This document shows, one piece after another, positions 53,728 through 63,486 of a DNA stretch of 64,000 bases. Origin of the DNA: Pseudoips prasinana (lineage: Eukaryota > Arthropoda > Insecta > Lepidoptera > Nolidae). The position numbers and the translations under genes were made by a program. Position 1 is the stretch's first letter; the number at the start of each line of letters is the position of its first letter. The stretch spans positions 30,215,934 to 30,279,933 of the forward strand of contig OX621252.1 in NCBI GenBank assembly GCA_951640165.1. Reading direction: 5' to 3'. Under the pieces are notes generated by a model, which searched no databases, was not told the DNA's origin, and saw only the letters and a program-made list of their open reading frames with translations.

Positions 53728-53837
53728 TGTGTCTGAGACAGGACATACAGATATATTCATGCACATTAATATCTGTCCTGTGTGGGAATCGAACCCACGA
53801 CCTGCGGCGTGAAAAATAAGCATTTACCAACCACGTA
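53728..53837 (-). mobile_element. SINE family B, head and body fragment
   Basis: Minus-strand head with gtaaatgcttatttttcacg, B box gggttcgattcccacacagg and tatatctgtatgtcctgtct. The 3' tail is missing. Confidence 0.7.
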
Positions 53838-54178
53838 AATTTCTTTTTACGAAAAAATACGTAAAAATGTCTTAGTTCTAATGCAGTCCCTTGTCAATCC
53901 TGTATACAAAATTAACGCCCTATTAATAAATATAATTTTGTTATATTATTATCTTTCGAATCTCATGAATTATCGCACTATCTTCATTTAGTTTTCGTAA
54001 ATATTTGTACAATTAATTGAGTTATCAATTACTGTCGTTGGAATAGCTCTGATAGTAACTTAATTTAGATTTGATCTGAATTAATGTGAACGCTTACTTG
54101 TAAGATAAATGTGGTCCTATTATATTAAAATATATATTCTGCGATAAGTTGTTTGTATTAATTGAATAATTTGAATCT

Positions 54179-54504
54179 AGGGACATTATTCACACACGGC
54201 CTTCTGATCCCAAACTAAGCAGAGCTTGTACTATGGAAACCAGATAACTACTTAACCAGATACTACTTTTATTTTGTAAATACAAACTTAACTTTTGCTA
54301 ACACTAGGTTAAGAACACTGTTACAAACAAATTTATGGACCAAAGTCTGAAATAAATGTCTTTATTATTATTAAATAGATAATTACCTACATCCAGAGTT
54401 AGGACAAACAGACATGTGCATGCACACAAATATAAGTACTGGGTGGGAAAGGAACCATCGACCTGCGGTGTGAAAGGCTAGCATTTTACCAAACACACCA
54501 ACGG
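54179..54504 (-). mobile_element. SINE family B interrupted by a LINE 3' end
   Basis: The SINE tail lies at 54179-54288 (catagtacaagctctgctta on the minus strand) and its body and head at 54376-54504. Between them is 88 bp of an unrelated LINE terminus. The two SINE parts are collinear with other copies when the insert is removed. Confidence 0.75.
54289..54375 (+). mobile_element. LINE 3' terminus with (ATT)n tail, inserted in a SINE
   Basis: It reads ttgctaacactaggttaaga, aatttatggaccaaagtctg, aaataaatgtctttattatt. The same sequence is found in reverse at 55222-55315. It is only the tail of its LINE; no coding part. Confidence 0.65.
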
Positions 54505-54571
54505 TATTTTTAATAACTTTAGTACAATTTGACAGAGTTTCTCTTTGACTTATTTCTATAAACATTATTAA

Positions 54572-54640
54572 TAAATGCCTCGTTGGGCTAGCGGTAGCGG
54601 TAGAGTTCAAATCCTAGTTCCAGTTCAAATCGGGCTAAAA
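54572..54640 (+). mobile_element. SINE family E, head
   Basis: gcctcgttgggctagcggta begins the head. A duplicated agttcaaatc..agttcaaatc replaces the B box. It leads into the tandem duplication that holds the body. Confidence 0.6.
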
Positions 54641-55104
54641 GTCATTTTTCTGTTAAGAAAATTTCTCAGTATCAACCTGAAGTGATCCCGTCCCTCGCAG
54701 AGCACGTAAAGCCGCCAATCCTGTACCTGAGCTCTTTCCGGTCCTGTCGCTCGTCGTCTCATTGGATAATGAGAGTGATGAAAATTATCCGATGATGAGG
54801 ACATTGTTTACAAACAAAATCCAATGGATAGCACCTACATCCTCAATAAGAGTGTTAGCAAGCGATCCTTAGTGATTTTTCTGTTCAGAAAATTTCTCAG
54901 TATCAACCCGAAGTGTTCCCGTCCCTCGCAGAGCACGTAAAAAGCCGCCAATCCTGTACCTGACCTCTTTTCGGTCCTGTCGCTAGTCGTCCCATCGGAT
55001 GATGAGAGTGATGAAAATTATCCGACGATGAGGACATTGTTTACAAACAAAATCCAATGGATAGCACCTACATCCTCAATAAGAGTGTTAGCAAGCGATC
55101 CTTA
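54641..55104 (+). repeat. 231-bp tandem duplication containing SINE-E body
   Basis: Unit 1 is 54641-54871 and unit 2 is 54872-55104. Each runs from tttttctgtt.agaaaatttc through 'cgtccctcgcagagcacgta', 'aattatccgatgatgaggac' and 'ccaatggatagcacctacat' to gcaagcgatcctta. Few differences separate them, so the duplication is recent relative to the SINE. The second half of each unit is flanking sequence, not SINE. Confidence 0.85.
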
Positions 55105-55221
55105 ATTTGATCTGCCGGTGAGAATCATTTGTAGCGTAACAGCAGAGCGCCTGACCCGGATTGGTAGGTATACGGTGCCGGTTCGGGACACGTTGGGGGA
55201 TTAACTTTATGACCTTATTAT

Positions 55222-55315
55222 AATAATAAATACATTTATTTCAGACTTTGGTCCATAAATTTGTTAGTAACAGTGTTCTTAACCTAGTGTTAGCAAAAAT
55301 ATAGATCACGAGTAG
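55222..55315 (-). mobile_element. LINE 3' terminus, inverted sister of 54289-54375
   Basis: ataaatacatttatttcaga, ctttggtccataaatttgtt and cttaacctagtgttagcaaa are the reverse complement of the other copy. A weaker repeat of the last part follows at 55320-55350. Confidence 0.65.
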
Positions 55316-55487
55316 TTAGTTACAATGTTCTTAGCCTAATGTTAGTAAAGGGTACAATTAGGTCAGGCGCTTGATCTCGCGTGAAGGCCTATCCAGTGAG
55401 CCATTTATGGTTTAAGATATTTATTTCCCATACATAATATAATTCACACGAAACGAGAATCACTTTTTCTTTATCGCAAGGGCAGGT

Positions 55488-55640
55488 TACCGTGAGTTGT
55501 TTAAGACCGTTGTCTGACGACAACCGGGACCAACAGCTTAACGTCCACTCCGATACACGGAGACGCTCAGGAAATAACGGTAACCCATCTTTGGGCTGAC
55601 CGCGGGCCTAGGTGCTTTCCATCGCCGATTAATTACGGCC
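55488..55640 (+). repeat. Dispersed repeat G copy, degraded
   Basis: The blocks accgttgtctgacgacaacc, gggaccaacagcttaacgtc and ggctgaccgcgggcctaggt match the family. Confidence 0.55.
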
Positions 55641-55859
55641 CGCTGAGTGTAACTGGCTATGAGCACTTCAATTAGCAGTAAACCAAAATTTAAAAAGGTA
55701 ATTAGGTTTTTTTGGAGCTCAAGTATATAAATGCTTTGAATTGCGAATAATGTATAAAACTAGCTTTTGATTTTGATAATTTTAGCATAGTTATGTTTCT
55801 TCATCTTTTATTTGAGAATAAATCTTCACCCCAGTGAAGCCGCGGCTGGCAACTATTAA

Positions 55860-55930
55860 AAAAAATGCTATAGAATAGAATAGAAAATTTATTTGTACCA
55901 GCATCTACGACTCATATATGTTAGTAGGAC
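55860..55930 (-). mobile_element. Probable LINE tail (ATTCT)n
   Basis: The plus strand has tatagaatagaatagaaaat followed by ttatttgtaccagcatctac, the mirror of a LINE 3' end with a pentanucleotide tail. No coding part. Confidence 0.4.
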
Positions 55931-55945
55931 TTACAGCTATATATA

Positions 55946-56080
55946 CAGACGCCAGCACGTCCAGCTACCCCAATCTGTCAAATTTCTTTTATCGATTTTC
56001 AACTTTATCACATAAGTATAAGGTTCACTTTTAATTGGGGAGATTTGACAGATTGGAGTAGCTTGATGTGCTGGCGTCTG
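55946..56080. mobile_element. 135-bp foldback MITE, copy 6
   Basis: Well-kept arms (cagacgccagcacgtccagc and its complement), centre gattttcaactttatcacat, TA on both sides (55944-55945 and 56081-56082). Same length and centre direction as copy 2. Confidence 0.85.
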
Positions 56081-56550
56081 TACATTATAACAGTACATCC
56101 GTCATCCCCGCGACAAGCCATGGGAGATGGCACAGCAACGACTTATGTAGGCGCAGTCCAACCTAATTGCAATCATGTTTAGGATACTGTTAGAGCTGGT
56201 TTAAATAAATCAAAAAGCCACCTATTTAAAAAATGCTATCAATCAATGTTCTTGATAAATAAAAATCCTCATTTTATTATATTATAGTTAAATTGAATTA
56301 CTTTGTTTTAAAACTATATCCAATAATATATGTCGTAATAATTTCAACCTGAGCCATCAATCAATTAATTGAGGGCTCAGGTTGAAATTCGAGTTTGAAA
56401 CTTGACTGATTCATTGAAATGATTTAATATACGTTATATATTGGGTAAAACATTCGGTTCTAAAAAAAATGTTAGATACCTATAAGAAATGGTAAATGGT
56501 AAATGTTTGAAATGTTAAATAAATGTTTTTATTCGGTTAACTATCAGCTA
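56081..56550. other. No gene; 16-bp perfect hairpin at 56340-56389
   Basis: aatttcaacctgagcc and ggctcaggttgaaatt flank an 18-bp AT-rich loop. The rest is AT-rich with nothing recognised. Confidence 0.45.
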
Positions 56551-56554
56551 TCTA

Positions 56555-56640
56555 TCCATCCCAAACTAGGCAGAGCCTGTACTATGGAAACCAGACAACT
56601 GATAAACATACTTCTCTATACGCTTCTTTTGAAGATTCCT
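56555..56640 (-). mobile_element. SINE-B-type 3' tail fragment
   Basis: cccaaactaggcagagcctg, then tactatggaaaccagacaac, matches the target fragment at 51549 more closely than ordinary family B tails. Confidence 0.6.
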
Positions 56641-56819
56641 TCATCTAATATATAAATAACATTTAAGTAAAAAAAAAGTTTTTCAAAATTTTTAATATTT
56701 AATAAATAAAAAATATTATGGAGATTTGTAGTAAATTATTATCATTTTTGTAATATTTGAATAAAATCTCAATCCTAGTCGTAAATCTAATTTTACTAAT
56801 CTTTTTTGATTAAGTAGGT

Positions 56820-57480
56820 ACCTTGATAGGCAGCCATGGTCGAATGCCTTTAAAACTACAACGCCTGGAAAAAATATATAGCAATGTTACACTGCGACGT
56901 AATCGCATTGCAATACAAAAGAACAGGCGACCAAAACTGGATTTCCATTTTGTATTTATTATTGATAAATCCTTTTGATAGATAGTGCGCAAGTGTATTT
57001 CTTCATTCTCAAAACCTGATGGGATGGCTATCACGATCCGAAAGAGTTCAGGTGTAGGTACTCCTACTGATATTACCCTGCACTTGAACTCTCGGTTCTC
57101 GCTCGGAGTCCGGAAAATGGTGGTATTACACATCTGTGCCTCGGAGAGCACTTAATGCCTATCGATGCTGTACCTTCTTCTCCAGTCGTCGCTAACACCA
57201 GTTTTCTGTAGCGTTTCCAACGTTGATGTCTAGTCTCTATTGAGATTATAACATACGTTATTCACATGAACAGACTACAACTTTGTGTCTGGCAATAAAA
57301 TGTCCTCCTAATCGAATTTCTGCAACTGCAGCCAAACTCGATTTTATTGTACAAGCGTGTAGGTACGCCAACACAGGTGCACTTTCTATTCCCTAACTCT
57401 GTGAATATAAAGCAACCAGATTTATTACGCCAGCGCCGACTACAATAGGCTGATTCAGATGGAGACCTTTTAAGCAATAA
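56820..57480 (-). mobile_element. SINE family E, degraded, in two parts
   Basis: Minus-strand tail blocks lie at 57262-57410 (gggaatagaaagtgcacctg, attcgattaggaggacattt) and body blocks at 56995-57155 (cacctgaactctttcggatc, gtgctctccgaggcacagat). They appear in unexpected relative positions, suggesting two overlapping remnants or a rearranged one. Confidence 0.45.
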
Positions 57481-57484
57481 TTAA

Positions 57485-57875
57485 TTTCCACAACGAACTT
57501 ATTCCAGTCTTTAATGATTTTAAACTTTCGCGATTTGTACACATTTTTTTTTATATATACACATTGCAGCCTAGTATGAAAGAGATATAATTATTAACAC
57601 CATCTTTGTTAGTAAAAAACTATATGTCCTTAAGCGCGAAACAACGAATGGCGGCTTTTAAAAGTACATTTAATTTCAACTTCATGTGTAACAGTTGGTA
57701 CCGTGAACATGTGACGGTCGGCCAATGTTACCAACTTTCCGAGACAAAAAGTTGATAAAAAAAATGTGCCGCGGACAGTAACGTAAAACTCAGCCTGACG
57801 GTCAGATGGAAGAAAAAATATAGCAATGTAGACGTGGAATTAGGTAAATAAATTTTAGTTTAGGCAAAAATACTT
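57485..57875. other. No recognisable feature
   Basis: Spacer with no frame or repeat identified. Confidence 0.3.
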
Positions 57876-58452
57876 TCAATCTTGGCCCGAGAGTGTCTCT
57901 AAGAGAAAAGTTCAAAGAGGTCAACATTCTAACTGTACCATCTCAGTATATATATGAAAACTTACTATATGTGCATAAAAATATCGATTCCTTCTGTAAA
58001 AGAAGCGATACACATAATGTAAATACTAGATATAAGAATAATCTCATATTGCATACTACCCGTCTCCACAAAATAAGTAACTCTTTTATGGGGCAATGTA
58101 TAAGATTCTATAACGAACTTCCCAATGATATTAGAGAATTGTCTATGAATAAATTTAAAAGAATTATTAAAGCCAAATTGTGTAGCAGGGCATATTACAG
58201 AATTTCTGATTATTTCAGTGATAAAAGTGCTTGGGATTGAGTTGTTCTGAGTCAACACACATGATTGTAATTAATCTTAAGTATATTTTATTTTAAAAAA
58301 GGATTCCTACTGAGTTTTCTGGCAGTGTTTCTCAGTAGCTTGGCAGCTACTGAGAAACGCGTCATGCACTGCACGGTAGGGTAAAAAAAATATGACGATT
58401 CCACATAAATGTAAAATTTTTACGGAATAAAGTACCTTTGACTTTGACTTTG
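57876..58452 (+). pseudogene. LINE family J copy 1: RT C-terminus plus 3' UTR
   Basis: 5'-truncated at LGPRVSLREKF; then EVNILTVPSQYIYENLLYVH, NTRYKNNLILHT, MGQCIRFYNELPNDIREL and FSDKSAWD before TGA at 58238. This is the end of a Jockey/CR1-group polymerase, related to L3. The 3' UTR holds ggattcctactgagttttct, a 14-bp-arm hairpin (58327-58358) and ends in aataaagtacctttgacttt, a (TTTGAC)n tail. The coding end is undamaged. Nearly identical to part of the copy at 62.8 kb. Confidence 0.85.
58327..58358. repeat. 14-bp-arm hairpin in family J 3' UTR
   Basis: gtttctcagtagct and agctactgagaaac flank tggc. The 47.9 kb copy of this UTR has only the first arm, so the second arm is an added inverted duplication here. 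Confidence 0.75.
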
Positions 58453-58625
58453 AAAGACTCAAGCCTGTTTCCGAGAGGGGTAGGTAGATACAATCGATTC
58501 AAGATAAGGTGTTATTTTGCTAAAATCCTTGATATTGAAAATACAAACTTATAATAATAATATTTGTATCTACTTAACTAAGAATTTTCATATTTCAAGG
58601 TCCCCACAGCTGATTCCGTAGTCTT

Positions 58626-58855
58626 ATACTAATATTATAAAAGTAACGTTTGTGAGTTTGTGACGTTGTAAGGGGGAATCTCTGGATCTACGGAACCGAT
58701 TTTCAAAATTATTTCACCAATAGAAAACTACGTTATTGTGGAGTGTCATAGGCTATGAAAAAAAATCCCGAACATTTAACCCGAAGTATTACGCGGGACA
58801 AACGGGCTGGGACAAAAATATTTATAACGCGGAACGAAGTCGTGGGCACTGCTAG
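58626..58855 (+). mobile_element. Helitron-like repeat with CTAG end
   Basis: It starts tactaatattataaaagtaa, has ctacggaaccgattttcaaa and ends gaagtcgtgggcactgctag. This is a further subfamily of the CTAG-ended lepidopteran repeats. Confidence 0.65.
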
Positions 58856-59236
58856 TAGTATATAAATTAAATTATAGTAATATTTATTTTAATGAGAAAT
58901 TTGCGAGAATACTTATAGTTGTCAGAATCAAAAAGTAGAAATTGAATTTTTACATAATGGTTAACAATATGGAAAAATTTAATTTATGTAATATAAATAA
59001 ATAGGTAACTAATATAATAAAATTATCGTATATGGCAAGTAAAAAATCATGATTGTTCTTACTTAATGTATATTGCTATTTTCTTTCAAGAGATCCTTAA
59101 AATTAAGACGTTGTTTTTTTAATGCTGCATTTTTCAGGACAGGAGAATCTAATTATAGCAGTGCAACTAGATACTGGCTTTTGAATCTAAAGTGTTAAGC
59201 AGATAAAAAGACACTTGAAAATAGGATACAATCTTA
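58856..59236. other. No recognisable feature
   Basis: AT-rich spacer; nothing recognised. Confidence 0.3.
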
Positions 59237-59295
59237 ATCTATAGATACATATAATAAAATCGTAGGTAAATAAAAACTGTACATTAAATATTTGA
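59237..59295 (+). mobile_element. LEP1-like Helitron, 5' part (split)
   Basis: tatagatacatataataaaa, tcgtaggtaaataaaaactg, tacattaaatattt match the start of the 6627-6946 family, then stop at the LINE junction. The rest is at 60271-60519. Confidence 0.7.
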
Positions 59296-60268
59296 AGTGC
59301 ATGACACTAAATTTCTAGGCATCATAACTGATGAGAATTGTAACTGGAAAAAACATGTAGAAAGTGTCTGTACGCGTATAAATAGATTCATATATGCTTT
59401 AAAAAAATTAAAATATCAAGCAGGAGAACAAGCTGCCCTTACTGCATATCATGGGTATGTCGGCTCAGTATTAAGATATGGATTGCTATTGTGGGGCAAC
59501 TCTACATATATTCACAAAGCTTTTCTAGCCCAAAAAAAGTGTGTTAGGGCAATTTGTGGAGCAAGCCCTCTTGACTCGTGTAGACCTTTATTCAAAAAAC
59601 TAAGACTCCTGACAATTACATCTCTATACATACTCGAGATAGCATTGTTTGTAAAAAACAATCCTCATTTATTTGACAAAGCTTGTGTTGATAAGAAATA
59701 CCTGTCTAGAGATCCATCAAAACTGGCTTCACAAAAATGTTTAAGTACACTGCAGCAAAAGAACAGCCATATGATGGTAATAAAAGTGTACAACAAAATA
59801 CCAAAAACACTACGTGAGCTACCACTTAATATATTCAAAAGAAAAATATTCAATTGGCTGTTAGATGGTTGTTTTTATACCATTAAGGAATTTTTGATGA
59901 TAAAAAATTGTCATGAAAAATAGATAATTTGACACAATATTTAGACATTCTTTTTAATATTCATATCTGACATTATAAAATTATTATTACTTTTATGTGC
60001 TTATAATGTAAACAAATGTTATTAATTTTAAACTTACAAGATCTGATAGACATGTTAATTAATGTGGTTTTATTGTATAGACGCTTTATATGTTATTTTT
60101 TAAATTATTCAATTACTTTATAATAATTATTAACTTTATGTCACTTAAATTTTGCATGCCGTCAAATCGGCGTAACATGCTGAACCTATACAATTTTATG
60201 TAACACCTTATAACCATGTTGCTGGCAAATAAATATATTTCATTTCATATTTCATTTCATTTCATTTT
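59296..60268 (+). pseudogene. LINE RT C-terminal part inserted in a Helitron
   Basis: The frame reads TKFLGIITDENCNWKKHVES, AYHGYVGSVLRYGLLLWGNS, FLAQKKCVRAICGASPLDSC, LRLLTITSLYILEIALFVK and VYNKIPKTLRELPLNIFKRK to TAG at 59921. LGI..D....W..H and the LRYG-LLWG-S block mark the thumb and post-RT tail of a Jockey/CR1-group LINE; the YADD palm is lost by truncation. 208 codons stay open, so it is young. The 3' UTR ends in (CATTT)n at about 60238-60268. Confidence 0.85.
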
Positions 60269-60270
60269 TT

Positions 60271-60519
60271 TAAAGGATTCCTGGGGCGTAATCTACAATC
60301 GATATCGAAACCAAAAATATAGTTTGTAGAATTTTTGTCTGTTTGTATGTCCGGGCGCAACTTAAAAAGTACAGCATGGATTAACTTAAAATTTTGCATG
60401 AATATTACTAAGAGGTCGGGTCAACATATATGTTACATATTATCTCGCTATCACCTACGAGGGAGGTACAGTGGTAATTTATAAAAGTTAACGCGAGTAA
60501 AACCGCGGGGCACAGCTAG
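60271..60519 (+). mobile_element. LEP1-like Helitron, 3' part (split)
   Basis: It resumes as aaaggattcctggggcgtaa, aaatatagtttgtagaattt, aagaggtcgggtcaacatat and ends accgcggggcacagctagt with CTAG at 60516-60519. Collinear with intact copies once the LINE is removed. Confidence 0.75.
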
Positions 60520-60524
60520 TGATT

Positions 60525-60722
60525 AATATATTTCTACATTGTAAAATATATAAACTTGTTAACGACATTGACAACTTCGTCCTTGCATCACTGATGACTT
60601 ACCTTCGTAGGCAATTTTCTATGTAAAGCCAAATTAATCTTTGAAACTAAAACGTTCAGCTTATGCATGGCTGTAAAATTTAACGGTTCACAATAAAGTA
60701 CGGGAAGTAAGTCCGAGCGCGC
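60525..60722. other. No recognisable feature
   Basis: Short apparently unique stretch before the tandem array; similar in part to the array's edges but not alignable by eye. Confidence 0.3.
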
Positions 60723-61341
60723 ACTTTGTGGTAATAACTCGATGCATGTGCGTCCGCACTTACTGTAACCACAGTACAATATCTTCGGTGTAACAACACC
60801 ACAGATAAGTAAATTAGTAAATTTTAAGTTTCTAGTCGAAAAAGAAAAAAAAATGTAATGAAGTCTGATAATATTATGTTCATAACTGATCTAGCAGTAG
60901 CTTCTGCAACCAAGAAAGTGAGGTCTTAGGTACTTTGTGGTAATAACTCGCTGCATGTCCGCACTTACTATAACCACAGTACGATATCTTCGGTGTAACA
61001 ACACCACAGATAAGTAAATTAGTAAATTTTAAGTTTCTAGTCGAGAAAGAAAAAAAATGTAATGAAGTCTGATATTACGTTCATTACTGATCTAGCAGTA
61101 GCTTCAGCAACGAAGAAAGTGAGGTCTTAGGTACTTTGTGGTCGCTGCATGTGCGTCCGCACTGAGTACAACCACAGTACAATATTGTCGGTGTAACAAC
61201 ACCACAGATAAGTAAATTACCTTTTAAGTTTGTAGTCGAGAAACAAAAAGAATTGTAATGAAGTCTTACTTGTTACAAGTGATGTTACGTTCATTACTGA
61301 TCTAGCAGTAGCTTCTTCAACCAAAATTGTGTAGTCTTAGG
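60723..61341 (+). repeat. Three-unit tandem array, about 205-bp period
   Basis: Units 60723-60931, 60932-61132 and 61133-61341 each begin actttgtgg, contain 'cggtgtaacaacaccacaga', 'taagtaaatta', 'gtaatgaagtct' and 'actgatctagcagtagcttc', and end with gtcttagg. Units 1 and 2 are closest; unit 3 has small indels. No reading frame spans them and no known element explains them. Confidence 0.9.
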
Positions 61342-61372
61342 CTTAACCAAGAAATGGTACTCTTACTTATTT

Positions 61373-61630
61373 TAGGGTTCCGTACACAAAAAGTAATGAA
61401 AGAAAATGTATATCTGTCTGTCCATATGTCGACAGGCTGTATCTCATGAGTTATGCTAGTTAGACAATTGAAATTTTCACAGATGATGTATTTTCGGTGC
61501 CGCTGTAACAGAAAATACTAACAAAACAGAATAAAATCCCATACAAGAAACGTAATGTTTTTGTTCGTTTTTACACGGTACGGAACTCTTCGTGCGCGAT
61601 TCCGACTCGCTCTTTGCCGATTTTTATTAT
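61373..61630 (+). mobile_element. Helitron-like element of the 'agggttccgta' family, short form
   Basis: It begins tagggttccgtacacaaaaa, has tatctgtctgtccatatgtc and ends with a decayed hairpin (gtgcgcgattccgactcgct) and T-rich terminus, paralleling 39991-40605 but internally deleted. It adjoins the tandem array. Confidence 0.6.
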
Positions 61631-62281
61631 TGTTACTAAATTTTTGCATTGTTAGTTAGCCTATTTTTAGGAATTTTTCGTTATATACGACGATATTAAT
61701 TTTAATTCGACAAATAATTTTAAGATTAAGTAGTAGGTGGTCTTTAAATTTTGCAAATTGATTGTATTTAAAAAGGATTAGAATCGGTTGTACTTTTTAT
61801 AAACGGTAATTGTTCTTTATTAGTTGCAGCCAGCGGCTTAGCAAAATATTCTTAATCCAGGGTATAAACATAACTCTATTCCAAATATCATCCAAATTTG
61901 TTTAGGGAAACATACATATTTTCACACTTATATCATGTCAGCTTCAATGACGTTCTTTGCTGGACAAAGGCCTCCCCAAAAGATTTCCACGCTGCGTTTT
62001 CCGGTTCGTGGTTGTCAATCGAAACCTTTCTACTCCAACAGCCGTCGGTTCTACCGTCAATTAACAGAATAGCGTCCCCAAATTATTTATTTTGTTTCTG
62101 TATTAAGGGCGTCCATGGCTTATCCGGGAATATGAGATTTTATAGCTGCGAGAATTAGGGTTGCACCAAGGGTTTAATTAAAAAAATACTTTTATTTAAG
62201 TAAGCAGCGTAACAGTATATTCGAAAATAATGGCGACAAAGGCGTTTATAACTAATTAATGCTAACTTGACATAATTGTTT
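61631..62281 (+). other. Mostly unannotated; repeat F piece at 61928-62060
   Basis: tcagcttcaatgacgttctt, tgctggacaaaggcctcccc and aaaagatttccacgctgcgt match repeat F. The rest shows nothing. Confidence 0.4.
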
Positions 62282-62490
62282 CGACTGCACGTGTGGCGCA
62301 GCGGCTAAGACAGACGCCTCGCCACTTCGTGTTGCGGGTTCGAGTCCCGCGCCGGACAGCTATTTGTATGACCCATAAATAGTTGTTCTGAGTCTGGATG
62401 TAATTTGTGTCCGTCTATTATATGTTTGTAAAGTACCCCGTGACCCAGGGATTAATATCCTTAATGCGGGCGTTGTCTATAAAAAAAATT
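62282..62490 (+). mobile_element. SINE family D, full length
   Basis: gactgcacgtgtggcgcagc, B box gggttcgagtcccgcgccgg, gttgttctgagtctggatgt, taccccgtgacccagggatt and gcgggcgttgtct. It is the best-preserved D copy here. Confidence 0.85.
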
Positions 62491-62800
62491 AAAAACTTAA
62501 CTAGTGCCCTAATTAAGTTATGTTTCAAGAGGCGATTAGGTGCTGACAAATGAATAGTTCGTAGAATTGGCACCCTTAACTCACGCGTGTACTGCTCTAT
62601 ATATAAAAACGTAAAAAACCTACTACTAAACACTATTATGCGATTTTTTATATGATTGTTATAAGCTGCGAAGGGAGAGTTCTATGTAAAGCGAGTCGTC
62701 TGGGTTTCTCTTGTGTGTTGTGTAGTGTTAAGCAATAGTTAAGCATGTTCTAGGTATAATTAGGTAACGAACTTCAGTTCTAAGTTGAGTGTTAAATATT
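62491..62800. other. No recognisable feature
   Basis: Spacer; nothing recognised. Confidence 0.3.
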
Positions 62801-62814
62801 TAACTTTATCATAG

Positions 62815-63486
62815 GGATAAGCATGAGATTGTGTTGTTGGCAGATGATACTTCCCTGACGTTCAAAATAAACCGACAATTAAGCAATTTTGACGATGTTA
62901 ATGATGCAATCTCTAAAGTTGTTCATTGGTTTAATGCCAATAATCTTGTGCTTAATGATAAGAAAACTAAAGTCATAAAATTCACTACACCGAATGTGAA
63001 ACAGGCGACAACCAATGTACAACTTAATGGAGCTAGGTTGGACCCTGTTGAATCAACTGTGTTCTTGGGTATCACTATTGACTCAAAGCTACAATGGAGC
63101 CCACAAATAGAAAAACTGTCCGGCAAATTAAGTTGTGAAAACTATTAGACGGCTGACTGATGTTGACACAGCTAGAATGGTTTATTTCAGTTATTTTCAT
63201 AGTTTAATGTCCTATGGAGTTCTTCTCTGGGGTAGCTCTGCTGGCATTAACACCATATTTATATTGCAAAAAAGAGCTGTAAGAGCTATCTATAATCTTG
63301 GCCCGAGAGTGTCTCTAAGAGAAAAGTTCAAAGAGGTCAACATTCTAACTGTACCATCTCAGTATATATATGAAAACTTACTATATGTGCATAAAAATAT
63401 CGATTCCTTCTGTAAAAGGAGCGATACATAATGTAAATACTAGATATAAGAATAATCTCATATTGCATACTACCCGTCTCCACAAG
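62815..63486 (+). pseudogene. LINE family J copy 2: RT palm to C-terminal tail, frameshifted
   Basis: It begins in the palm with LLADDTSLTFKINRQLSNFD (the catalytic ADD), then FNANNLVLNDKKTKVIKF and VFLGITIDSKLQWSPQIEKL. Near 63135 the frame shifts and goes on as RRLTDVDTARMVYFSYFHSL, SYGVLLWGSSAGINTIFILQ, RAVRAIYNLGPRVSLREKF and ILTVPSQYIYENLL, ending at a 2-bp loss near 63428. It overlaps copy 1 for about 190 bp with only one substitution and that 2-bp gap that I can see. It lacks both the 5' part and the true 3' end. Confidence 0.85.

Noticed and set aside
60723..61341. CRISPR-like array
   Set aside because: Units are about 205 bp with no short repeat-spacer pattern, and the organism is an animal.
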